Part shown: in pieces, positions 47,745 to 58,300 of the stretch
Layout of the letters: the number at the start of each line of letters is the position of its first letter
How positions within the stretch are numbered: position 1 is the first letter of the stretch
From: Tricholomella constricta
Taxonomy: Eukaryota > Basidiomycota > Agaricomycetes > Agaricales > Lyophyllaceae
Length of the DNA stretch: 64,000 bases
Assembly (NCBI GenBank): GCA_013368375.1
Contig: JAACJP010000016.1
Span: 744,001-808,000, forward strand
Direction of reading: 5' to 3'
The notes under the pieces: model-generated
What the model was told of the DNA's origin: nothing
Database searches by the model: none
Seen by the model: the letters and a program-made list of their open reading frames with translations, nothing else
Position numbers and translations under genes: made by a program

Positions 47745-49263
47745 ATGGCCGCCTTCGACGTCGCCAAAGCTCGCGCACACTTCCCCTCCCTCAAGTCCGG
47801 CTTCATCTTCGGGGACAACGCCGGCGGCTCCCAAGTCACCCAGGGCGTCGTCGATCGGATCTCCGACTACCTGCTCAACACGAACGTCCAGCTCGGCGCA
47901 GACTACTCCGTATCCGTCGAGAGCACGCGCCGTGCCATGACCGAGGCGCCAACGGAGGCTGCAAAGCTGTTCAACGCCGCATCGCCCGACGAGATCGTGT
48001 TCTCCCACAGCTCCACCATGAACCTCGAGAACGTCGCACGGGCGCTAGAGGGCGACATCAAAGCCGGGGACGAGTTCATCGTCACATCCGAACACGAAGG
48101 TGAGAGTGAACCCCCCCCGCCGACGACCTATCGATAAAGCCGGATCTCAACAGCCAACGTGGGGCCGTGGAAGAAGCTCGCCGCGCGTCGGGGGGCGGTC
48201 ATCAAGACTTGGAAAGCGATGCCCACGTCCGAGGAGAACCCGTACTCCCTCAGCCTCAAGATCGCAGAGCTCCTGCCTCTCGTCACACCCAAAACCCGCA
48301 TCGTGGCGTTCACGGCGTGCTCCAACATCCTCGGGTCCATCGTCCCCGTCAAAGCCGTAATCGCCGCTCTCCGCGCCGACGCTAAAGCCAAGGGCGCGCC
48401 CAAGGTTGAGGTCTCCGTCGATTGCGTGGCGTACGCACCCCATCGGCTCATCGATGTCCAGGATTGGGACGTCGACTTTGCCGTGTTTTCCTTTTACAAG
48501 GTCTGCTCTGCCCCTTCCTTCCTTCCTTCCTTCCTGCCCTCACACATACTCATACTCATACTCTCTTTCAGGTATACGGCCCCCACATCTCAGCGCTCTA
48601 CGTCCGCGCCGCCACCCTCCGCGCCTCCCTCACCCCGCTCGTGCACCACTTCCTCAACTACGAGCACACAGCCTACAAGCTCCAGCCGGGCGGGCCAAGC
48701 TACGAGAGCGCCTACGCCACCACCGGCGCCATCGCGTACCTCGAGTCCCTTGCCCCCGCCCCCGCGCATGATCTGAAGCAGGCCTTTGCCGGCATCGCAG
48801 CGCACGAGCAGACCCTCGTGGTGCCCCTCCTCGGCTTCCTGACGCACCCGGCCCAGCGTGCGCGCGGCGTGAGGGTCGTGGGGGAGGAGCAGCCCGGCCC
48901 GGAGAGGGTGCCGACTGTGTCGTTTGTCGTGGTGGGCCCGAAGCGGATTCGGAGTAGGGATGTTGTTGGGGTGTTTGATCGCCGGGGCGGGGTGCGTCGT
49001 GTTTCTTCTTCTTCTTCTTCTTCTTCTTCTTCTTCTTCTTCTTGGAGGATAGGTCTAGGTGTTGGCGTTGTGTTGATGATGTATGTGTTCATTCACAGAT
49101 TGGGATCCGATTTGGCCATTTCTATGCGTACACGCTGGTACGCGACCTTTCGCCCGAGATCGATATTGAGGACGGGGTGGTTCGCATCTCGTTCGTGCAT
49201 TACAATACCGTGGAAGAGGTTAACAAGGTCATCGAGATCCTCAAGGAGGTGTTTGCAGCGTGA
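47745..49263 (+). CDS. Class V aminotransferase-fold PLP enzyme (cysteine desulfurase-like)
   Basis: PLP-dependent fold-type I enzyme related to cysteine desulfurases (SufS/CsdA type). Start ATG 47745 with MAAFDVAKARAHFPSL and GFIFGDNAGGSQV (the usual 'xLDNAAGS' N-terminal element). DEIVFSHSSTMNLENVARAL and GDEFIVTSEHEANVGPW (His of the PLP-stacking region, split by an intron at about 48101-48152) follow. Then VSVDCVAYAPHRLIDVQDWD (the conserved D..Q/A.AP.....DV segment) and VFSFYK|VYGPH with the PLP-binding Lys just before an intron. The last intron (about 48990-49100) contains a TTC microsatellite. The C-terminal exon, with GIRFGHFYAYTLV and VRISFVHYNTVEEVNKVIE, ends at TGA 49261-49263. About 430 residues, normal length. 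Substrate is not predictable; fungal members of this group are often annotated as isopenicillin-N epimerase-like or cysteine desulfurase-like. Confidence 0.85.
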
Positions 49264-49709
49264 CAGCGTGATGCGTACATAGCCAGGGATGATCGATGAT
49301 CATGGGCATTTGTGATTTGTACAGGTATATTAAGTGTATATGCGAGGAAAAGGGAACGGGAACAAAGAAGGAACAGGTGTTTGCAATAGACGGGTGTCGA
49401 GTAAGCAAGCAAGCAAGCAAGCAAGAAAGGACTGATTGCCAGTGACTGACGTCGAGGAACGGCATGTACTTTGTTCCTTGTTTCTTAGTGCACTGCCAGC
49501 AGCAAGCGCAAAAGGTAAACACCCTCGAGTTTCGACTCGTAAGTAATATATATACAGACACACGACATCTAATGTTATATATTATATAACAAATACATAG
49601 ATAAATGTAACCCCCTCCCACAAATCGAAATCGAAATCAAAATCGCAGTCCATTCCATCCCACCCCACTCCATTCCCTAACTCCACCCACCCCCTCCCAG
49701 ACGCCCAGG
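49264..49709. other. Convergent 3' spacer
   Basis: A 446-bp gap between two convergent genes. It has an AGCA(A)-type simple repeat at about 49401-49425 and AT-rich sequence near 49545-49600, suitable for polyadenylation on both sides. No gene. Confidence 0.5.
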
Positions 49710-51012
49710 CTAAAAAACCCGGCCAACGCCCCCACACACCAAACACGGACCAAGCTCAAAGCCCAGCAAACTCTCGCGTCCGCGGCCGGCACAGTTCCAG
49801 CACGGCCGTCCACCGAGACGGGCGTCGCCGGCGGGGTAGACGACTGCGTTTGGAGGCAGGGGGCCGTGGGCGTAGGGGGACAGGGTGCGGAGGTGCGGGA
49901 GCGGGGCCGCGGAGTAGAGCTGGAGCTGGGGCCGAGGAGGGGGACGAGGTGGAGGTGGAGGTGGGGGTGGGGGTTGGGGCACGGGAGTCGGGCGCGGGGG
50001 ACGGAATGCGGGGAGGGGCCTTTGGAAGGTCGTTCCCGTGCCTGTGCCTGTGCCCAATGTGGAGGAAGGGGAGGAGGAGGAGGAGGGGGAGGAGGGATGT
50101 TGGTTGTATGCGTATGCGAGGGGCCCGGAGAAGGGTTTGGCGTACTTGGACCAGCATTTCTTGCATGGGTGGGAAGGGTCGGCGTGTTTGTAGCCTATAT
50201 TGTGGCCTGTGGAAGTGGGGGTGTCGGTGGAGACTTTAGAAGTCAAGGAGGGGGGAAGCCGACGTACATTTGGAACACATGTGCCCGGGTGGGTATACCA
50301 GCAGCTTACCGCCCCGGAGGAGCGCACGGCCGGGGGTGGGGGACTGCGTTGGGGGGCCGTCTTCCGAGGTCGGCGTCGGTGTCGGTGGGGGAGGCGGACG
50401 GCGGGCGGGTACGTGTCCGTGTTCCGACGTGGGCCCGGGGCCGGCTGCGTAAAAGTCGCGTGCAAAGTCTGAGTTTGCGGCGGAGGGGGAGCTCGACATG
50501 GATGCGGGGCGGGGCGGGAGCGGAGGCGCTTGGGGACGTGGGTGCACGCCGGGACGGGGGCCGGTGTGGTGGGGGTGGAGGCGCTGCTGCTGGCCGGGAT
50601 AGCCTGACCAGGAGGAACTTGATCCGCCCGTCGGATGGGGTGAGACCTGTGCGGGACCGGTTAGTTGGGTGGCGATTGTCTCTGCGAATTGGCGCCATAT
50701 GGAAGGTGGGGTGTGAGGAGGAGGCGGCTGGACGTGTATTGGCGGTGGGAGGCGGTGATGTCGATGATGTGCAGACGGGGCTGGGGCTGGGGCTGGAGCT
50801 GTTTGGTATGGACGCTGAGGGCCGTATTCGACGGTGGACTCGCCACTGTGCACATCTGGGCCCGGTGTGTAAGCAGGAGGCAGATCCTCGTCAAGCGTGT
50901 CAGAAACTGCGGAATTGGGATTGGCGGGGAGGCTGGATGACGGAGGCGCAGATGTTCCGGTTGGATTGGGCGTGGCGGCTGGTGTGCGGAATGGGTTGTG
51001 CGTAGAACTCAT
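49710..51012 (-). CDS. HUA1: Proline-rich CxxC zinc protein, Hua1-like
   Basis: Start ATG 51012 (MSSTHNPFRTP); an ATG at 51036 is also in frame. A long Pro/Ser-rich region contains DEDLPPAYTPGPD, a PPxY-like motif. The zinc part starts at MCSKC, spans an intron (about 50219-50275), continues with HNIGYKHADPSHPCKKCWSKY, and after another Pro-rich stretch ends with YPAGDARLGGRPCWNCAGRG and CLVCGGVGRVF; stop at 49710-49712. Paired CxxC motifs plus GDxRxGG..CW.C...G...C..CGG.GRV match the yeast Hua1 family, a cytoplasmic zinc protein linked to actin patch assembly. Most of the length is low-complexity proline (P)9 and similar runs. Confidence 0.75.
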
Positions 51013-51197
51013 CGTTGTCGTCGTCGTTGTCGCCATCGTCGGCGACGCAGTGCGATGGCTGCGGCGGCGATCAAGGTGGATTTCCAGGCGATGACGTCCA
51101 AGTTAAACAAGTGACAACAACCAACTTCTCACCGATTCCAACCTCCCGCTTGACTCTCGGCGACTGTCAGCTATAGATTCACCCGTCCGGCTCAATC

Positions 51198-51790
51198 GTG
51201 ACAGATGACATGGTGCAGAGCGCGGAGCTTAGACTGAGGGCAATTGAAGATGCACGCATGTCCGCTTCCATTCTCTTCTCTCTTGTATCCAATCGCTCAC
51301 ACAGCTCCCTAGAATGCACTGCGAACTCTGCCCCCGGTCTGATGAAGGGGATAGCCGAAATCTTGCAGCGCCTCGCCGCAATGGACAACCGACTGGGAGA
51401 GATCGATAACCGACTCGCTGGCGTGAACGCCATGTCATTCAACCACCCGGATCATCGGGCGCAATTCGCGGACACAGCCCATCTGCCCACCGCACCAAAA
51501 AACCGTATGTTTTGTTTTATTCCAAGATCTCATTTGAACGGCCTCCTCACCGCTCCCTCCAGGTCCCAGGCCACGGTTTCCACCATGCCTTTGCCGTTGC
51601 GCGGACGGCACATGAGCCACGGACCCTGGCTGCTTCCCACCCTCCCGAGCCAGCGCCCATAGGGCTTTCCCACCGAATTTAACGTCGACATCGGCAGCTA
51701 TTCGAGTGGGGACATGCCGAGCTCATCATCTTTTACAACGATGACTTTGGTATCGTCGAGGACGACGACGAGGCCGCCCGCCGTACCAAA
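51198..51790 (+). pseudogene. Decayed coiled-coil family member (relative of the gene at 17422)
   Basis: Exon 1 (ATG 51198) reads MVQSAELRLRAIEDARMSAS and AEILQRLAAMDNRLGEIDNR, a good coiled coil. An intron (about 51505-51562, GTATGT...CTCCAG) leads to VPGHGFHHAFAVARTAHEP, the P-G-H-G junction typical of the family. The C-terminal HAELIIFYNDDFGIVEDDDE is present, but a TAA interrupts the frame between them, and the sequence in between fits the family only in another frame (EFNVDIGSYSSGDM). Two compensating shifts are the simplest explanation, so I call it a pseudogene. Sequencing error is possible. Confidence 0.55.
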
Positions 51791-51799
51791 TACTCATTA

Positions 51800-53960
51800 T
51801 CTTTTTGTCATGCTATTGATACTTCCCAAGTGTCCTTTCGCTTCCTGAAACGTGTCTGTTGTGTGATGTCGACATCGAACAAGGGACACGGGACAAGCGG
51901 CCGTGCAAGCTTTGCCGTTTTCAGTCCTTCCCCTCCCTCCTCCCCCAACGCCGACGACCGCCAAGTCTCTTCTCATTCAAAGACCGCTTTACAAACCCAA
52001 GCCGAAACCCAGACCCACGCCTGGCACCGGCACCGCGCCACCTCCTCGTAAACGACACGTACGGCAACCGGGATCCTCGAACGCAGAGTGCACGAGCGTG
52101 CTCAGGCGCGTCACAACCTCCCGATCCACCCCCCCCCCCCCGCCTTCTCCTTCACTCCCCATGCGCATGTCGGAGGTCCCGCCCTCGCCCCCGTCCTAGC
52201 TTCCGCGGCCAAAAACTGCCGCACGACCATTGCGTCGAAGTCCAACACCCGCAGGCCCTCCCCTTCTCCTCCTTCTTCCCCCCTCTCTTCCCCCTGCCTT
52301 CCTCCTCCCCCTCCCCCTCATCTTCATCGCCACCGCTATCGCCATCATCCTGCCTCCTCGGCTTTGTGCGGAACCACGCACCGCGTCCCAGCGCTCGTCG
52401 TGATCCACGCGTCGGCGTCTCTCCGCAGTGGTCATCCAGTGCGTCACAGGCCTGGGGCACGGCCAGGGCACGTGGGTGGGTTGGTCTCAAGGGTGCCGGG
52501 GAGAGATGCTGGGGTGATGGAAATGGTCGTGTTTGTATTCACATTCGTGTCGAAGCCTTGGGCTCCCTGGCCTTAGGGAATGCCACCCATCGAGGATTTC
52601 CCTCACCCTCACCCTTTCTCTCCGTCCCTTCGTCTGCGTCTGCGTCTGCGTCTGCGTCTCACGTCTCCGTTCACCCACACCGTCCTCTCTCTCAGCATCA
52701 ATATCCACGGCATGCGAAATCTACCACCAACGCCCGCCCAACCTTATTCAGCACCCCCAACCCCGCCCGCTCCATTGCCCTCCGCACAGCCCTCAACACG
52801 TCCCCGCCGCGCACAAGCATCACTAATCGCTGCCGCCACCGCCGCGCGTTCCTCTCGTCGGTATCGACGCCGATGCCGAAGCCGAAGGCGCGCACCACCA
52901 GCCGCACATGCCCGTCCCATCAAGAGGATCAACGCCTCCTCTGGCGCCACTCACGAAGGCTGTTGGTGGGTGGGGGTTCGGCTCACCACGGCTGGCGAAC
53001 GTGACGAAGACGTACCCGTGGGGCCGCAGCGCAAGCGTGACAAGGGGGTTGCGTTGGCTTGTCTGCGTCTGCGTCTGCGGGGATGGCCCAGACGTCAAGG
53101 GCAGCGGTGCGGGTGGTTTGGAAGGAGGAGGAGTGGCGGTGGAGAGATACAAAAACAAGATTAGGATGCTAGGTGTAGGTGTAGTTCGGTGCGTGGACTT
53201 TTTATGGGCGGGGGTTTAGATGGCGAGGGTAGTTGATATTTAGGTAGGGACTCACTCGCTCACGAAGAGCACCGGGCTGCGCGCGTGGGGGTGCCGGCTT
53301 GCAAGTTGAGAACTGGAGGAGTAAGCACATCCAGGATGTGCGTATGGTGTTTGGTTGAGTGCGCTTTGCTACGGTCAAGAATACAATATTGGCAGTGGGG
53401 GGAATGTACAGCGAGGGAGTTGAAGAGCGACAACAGTGCATTACAGTGCATTGCAGTGCAGAAGGGTTGAAGCTCCCCGTGATCGTGATCGTGAGTGAGC
53501 GTACGATGCTTGTCAGCATAGCACAGTGGCAGAACCTGTGGGTGGCCGATCCCCAGATCTAGAGTCGTGGTCGAGGTAAAATTTGGTCGCAATTAGATTT
53601 GATTTTATTGGCAGCTCGCATGGATAGAGGCCATCCAGACACATGCTGTATATACATCGCCACTTTTCACATAGACGGACGAACAACGGAGTTCAGTGTA
53701 TCATCCAGAATTGGCGTGTTAACGATCACCCTGGCAGAACCCCAAAGAGCCTTAGTGGACGTCCAGAGAAAAGTAGGAATTAAGAAAGCCCTGAGATTAC
53801 ACTAGAGCTTAGGAAGACAGAACTCAATGTGCATGTCATGTCGTCAGTACTTTTCAAGTTTGAGCTGCTGGCAGTGAGTGCGAAACGAGGACAAACTCAG
53901 GTTCGACACGTGGCATGGTCTAATCCGACACAGTACTTCAACTTGCCACCTGTTTCCACC
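51800..53960. other. Low-complexity 2.2-kb stretch without a confident gene
   Basis: Long open frames on both strands overlap here because the sequence is C/G-rich and simple. There are C-runs (52130-52142), CCTCCTC/CCCCT tracts (52260-52330) and GTCTGC hexamer repeats at about 52627-52657 and 53063-53084. The frames include a 381-codon one on the plus strand. None shows a recognisable domain. One minus-strand piece near 52970-53070 (LVTLALRPHGYVFVTFASRG) looks protein-like and could be part of a real gene. ACAGTGCAT repeats lie at 53432-53460. Confidence 0.4.
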
Positions 53961-55133
53961 ATGGGCCAGTACTTCCTTGTCTGTAGTCTCGACAACTGCT
54001 CCCCAGTCAATACGCCCATGTGCGCAAAGTTTGGAGAGTGCTTTGGCGCCTTGGGTCGTTCTGCAGAAGTCATGGACGCGCTCTGGCGTCCTGAACCAGG
54101 TTACAAACGCATTATAGCAAAGCCTTATGACAGCCTCAAATCCGAAACTCCCAAACCAACAAGATACTTTTTCAACAGCCGTTACACCAAACCTCGTCGT
54201 TATCCTGAGCAGTGCGTATGCTGCTTCCTTCTCAATCGTCTTCAGATTCCTTATTGCGGACACGGCTCATTTAGGTCTCCTGCGAATGAAACGGGGAAGG
54301 GTTTCAGTCAACTCTCCCCCGAACTCGTTGGTCTTATCTACGAATGCCTCATCGACGTCACAGACGTTGCCTGCTTCGCGGTGACGTGTCAGCGCTGTTA
54401 TGACATTGGTCGACGACACCTTGAAGCTTTTGTTGAGGGCACTTTCATAAACTCTTGGGCCGGTAACCGGCTTATCTGCATAGGAGATTACGCCTCGATG
54501 GATGACTTACCACCTGGAATGCTTGCCAACGGCGAGAGAGAATTCGTCGAAGAGATCTTCAAAGATGGAAGACACCCCGGGATCTTCGATAAACTCTCGA
54601 AGCTACAAGCAAAGGATCCACTTTTTTACATCCACCGTAAAAAGAGGCTTTACCAAAGAGATGTCTACGATCTCCACGACTTCTGGTCAAAAATAGGGGG
54701 TGGTTATTCCGGCACAGAGAACCCTGATATGAGTATGGAAGACGCAGAAACCTTGGATCAATTGGTTCAACAATTGCCGGGGCCTCCTAACGGGGACATC
54801 AAGAAGCTCTACGGTGGTGATTATGTCCTGCGTAATCTGACCACAAAAGAGTTCATCCGTGGCGACGCGATTCGAGATTTACGGGGAGCCCCCGAGTACC
54901 TGCATGGAGTTAGCTTTGACCATGCTCTGATCATTCGAATCACCTGGTCGTCGGATCCCAGCTTGTCGTATGGGTATGATGGCCCTATCCAGATCCATCG
55001 AGGCAAGTGGGCTGGCCATCGCTTCGATCTCTTCAAGACCGAGTCCGTTTCGAACGAAGAGGGGGCCATTGATGGTTGGAAGGATGTCAGCCGTGAGGTG
55101 TTGGACGAGCTCGTTGAAGTTTGGGGTGGGTAA
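53961..55133 (+). CDS. MGQY-type F-box-like protein, function unknown
   Basis: The chosen start is ATG 53961, giving MGQYFLVCSLDNCSPV; an upstream in-frame ATG at 53829 would add 44 residues that the family does not have. Conserved blocks: FGECFGALGRSAEVMDALWR, then an intron that is probably spliced (about 54213-54275, 63 nt and stop-free, which removes CVCCFLLNRL...), an F-box-like helix pair LSPELVGLIYECLIDVTDVA, and INSWAGNRLICIGDYASMDD, followed by LPPGML. The MGQY start, F-box-like region and G/SWAGxRxICxGDYA motif define a family expanded in Agaricomycetes. F-box proteins usually recruit substrates to SCF ubiquitin ligases, which is an inference here. Stop at 55131-55133. A broken paralogue lies at 16795-17225. 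The gene is convergent with orphan A (right). Confidence 0.7.
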   Translation: MGQYFLVCSLDNCSPVNTPMCAKFGECFGALGRSAEVMDALWRPEPGYKRIIAKPYDSLKSETPKPTRYFFNSRYTKPRRYPEQCVCCFLLNRLQIPYCGHGSFRSPANETGKGFSQLSPELVGLIYECLIDVTDVACFAVTCQRCYDIGRRHLEAFVEGTFINSWAGNRLICIGDYASMDDLPPGMLANGEREFVEEIFKDGRHPGIFDKLSKLQAKDPLFYIHRKKRLYQRDVYDLHDFWSKIGGGYSGTENPDMSMEDAETLDQLVQQLPGPPNGDIKKLYGGDYVLRNLTTKEFIRGDAIRDLRGAPEYLHGVSFDHALIIRITWSSDPSLSYGYDGPIQIHRGKWAGHRFDLFKTESVSNEEGAIDGWKDVSREVLDELVEVWGG

Positions 55134-55318
55134 TCCGGGATGCAGTTTCGCAAAGGTATGTCAGATAATCTCGCGCAGCATTCGTCTAGATTGAAGGATA
55201 TAGTAACACACAGAATCGATAAATACGGATACGGAGACGAAAAGATACGGAAAATAATAGAGATTAACCAGTCACGTAGCCCAAGCAGTGAAGTAAAGAG
55301 ATAAAATAAAATAAAATA

Positions 55319-58300
55319 TCATCGCTTCCTAGAGTATATCTGAGCGCTCACCGCCTTCGGCATAAGCAAAGCCAAATTGACTTTCGCGTCGTTCGAAGTA
55401 CCAGCGCCCTTCTTCAGTTCCTTCACAGACTCCTTCGGCAGCCTCAACGCACGCATCGCGTTTCCCCATACACCAGCGCCCTTTTGCCCAGGACTCTCAA
55501 TCGTCGGCGCAGGCTCCGACGCAGGCAGCTCACGCGCAGCGGCCGAGCTCCACAATTTCGACGGAAAGACGACCTTCTTTCGCGGAGAATGTCCAAATTC
55601 AGAGGCAGGTATCGCAGTCGCAATTGGCGGTGTTGGTGATCTAAGCGCCGCCGCAGTCTCGGCCCACAGCGTCACTGGTTTCATCTTCTTCAATTTTCGC
55701 GGACTAGAGCCCGAATCGTCCCCGCCGGAAGGAGGTTTCCAAGCCCCGTTAAGGAGCCGACCCGTCCCTTTGAGCTTCGGCATCCTGAAGCCTGACAATG
55801 ATCGCGACGGGGACTGCTGTCGATTCGCGTCGATCGCTGCGACAGGCGTGAGGCTCTCCCGCCGCTGGAGAAGCTCTGGCGCCGTGGGCGTGAATCCGAA
55901 GATGGCGGAGACGCCACGAAGCTTCTTCTTCGTCCTTGTTGGGTGCTCTGCTGAATCAGAAGTGGGAGAGGTGGGGGGGCGGGAACGATTGTTCTTTGGA
56001 GTGGAAGGAACCTCATCTTCATACTAAAGGGAGAAAGAGGAAGGCGGAAAATGGTCAGTGTACGGGCAGATAAGACGAAGACAAGGGCGAGTGCTCACGA
56101 AAACTTCTCTTCGCTTTTCCAGAGCAATAACAGACCGCCTTTGCCTCTCCCACTCGTCCAGTGTTTGTTCGCCGTCTTCACAATTTGTCAGGCCACACGG
56201 GTCGCCTCCGCCTCTGTTATCGACGACACCATCATCCGCCTTGTCCACCTTGCTTGTCGAGAAATCCAGAGCCGGCTCTCCTTCGACGAGATTCGAGGCC
56301 GATCCACCAGAGTGCAGGTTATATGCGTCGTCAGCTTCGACATCGTCCTCCGCCTGCTCCTCCAGCTTCGTACCCGCCTCCTCCCCGAAATTCGAGACTA
56401 CTGAAACTACATTATCGACCTCCAGGATATCCGGATCGTCAACATGGACATGGATACCGTCCTCCGCCTGCGCCTGTACTTCTCCCTCAGCTCGTGTTGT
56501 TATTGTATCGTCATGTAGGCCATATGTGTCGTTGACGATGTCTGTTTTCACCGCCTGCTGTATCTCCACGTCCAAGTTGGGTCGCTCCGCAAGACAGTCC
56601 TTCGGTTGGGCTACCGTGACATCTCTTAATGCGGTGTGGCTATGTGCCTCGTCCTCCCCCTCTTCCTCAGCGCCCTCTACGTACTCGAATATCAAAGAAT
56701 ATTCACGGCCCTCCGAGTTCGTCTCATGAGGTTCGTGTTCGTGGTCGTGTTCGTGGTCGTGTTCGTGGTCGTGTTCGTGGTCGTGTTCGTGGTCGTGTTC
56801 GTGGTCGTGTTCGTGTTCGTGTGCATGTGCGTGTTCGATTTCGTGTTCGAGTTCATGTTCGTGCATTCTGGTGGTGGCAACTTCGATACCTCGGTACATG
56901 GTGAGTAGATCTTCAAGGCAGAGAGATACCATCCCCTCCGAGGTCTTGAGATCGTCGGAAGAGGCTCCCATTCCCGCAGCGGGACCCTCGTTGGCGGAGA
57001 TGGGCGGCTCCGTGGGGGTCTCCTCTGACTCTTCGGCAATGGGAGCCTCCTCGAACTTGGAGACCAGGTCTCCGTTGACGGCTGCTGGGTCCATGTCTTC
57101 AATGCCGAGCGGCTGGTCGTGGCCTTCGTCTTCGTCTAAATGATTGGGTGTAGTGACCGCTTCAGAGGTCGGCCTGGGTTCACCTACCTCGGACTGGACA
57201 CCCGCAGGATCGGGGTCATCATAGTCAGACAGAGCTATGTCGGGCGGACGAGTCTCTGTGAAGGCTTTGAATTCTTCTGGCTCGAGATTGAGAATGTGAA
57301 CGCAAGCCTCTTCGACGTCTGCTTCAGGCACCAAGCTCGCTCGCTCCTCCATATTCAGCTGCGAATCCTCGGTTCCGACTTGCTCGACGTCGCAGGCTCC
57401 TTCGGCGGCAAACCCTTCCTCTTCATCCTCAACGTTTGAATTCTCTTCGCTTTCGCTCTCGTACTTGTCGTCCCCTTCTTCATCACCGTTCTTATTGTTG
57501 TCGGCCTCATGCTCATGCAGCACGTCAGGATCAGGATCCCCCTCTTCATCGTGGTCGCCATAAGCTGTGTCCTCTTCTTCTTCCAGATCCTCTCCATCGT
57601 CGTCGTCGTCGACGGTTTTGGTTACCCAATATTCCGTAATCTCCTCCTTGGCAGTACCATCATTATCCTCGACATCCCAACTCACACCAGCCGCCAGACT
57701 TGAACTAGGACTCGGACTCGTAATCGCTGTCGTTGTCGTTGTCGCCGTCCCAAGCACCGACTGGATCCCCTGCCACTTCAAGAGCTCCTCCCCCGGCTGC
57801 GACCACCCATCCCTCGACTCATACCCAGGCAACGCCCAATCCATCACCACCGCCGGCTCCGGACGCGGACTCGGACTCGCAATCGCAATCGCTGTCGTTG
57901 TCGCCGTCCCAAGCACTGACTGGATCCCCTGCCACTTCAAGTTCTCCTCCCCCGTTTGCGACTGCCCCTGCCCCGACTCACACCCAGTCACCACACAGTC
58001 CAACGCCACTTCCAAAGACGCTACGGCAGCGATGACAACCGGCTCCGGCGCATCCTCGACTCGCGCAGGGCGGACAACGGGAACGGTAAGGGATTGGGGC
58101 GGGGGCGGCGCCTGCTGACTCTTGCTCTCAGCGATCCACCGTGCCTCGCGTGCCCTGAGCAGCGGGCCATGCCTCGTCCTACAGTCTGGGAGGCCGCATT
58201 CGAAGGAGAGCGACGGGACCAGCGCCATATCCGAATTCGAGCTCGAGCTCGAGTCCGAGTCCGAGTCTAGGAGGGTGTCCCCGTCGCTCGTCCCGTTGCT

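Noticed and set aside
49866..51005. 379-codon plus-strand frame opposite the Hua1-like gene
   Set aside because: Gly/Arg-rich antisense of a proline-rich gene; the minus strand has the conserved CxxC motifs and a consistent intron.
51859..53004. 381-codon plus-strand frame
   Set aside because: Composed of Pro/Ser/Arg low-complexity sequence, no motif, overlapping equally long frames on the other strand.
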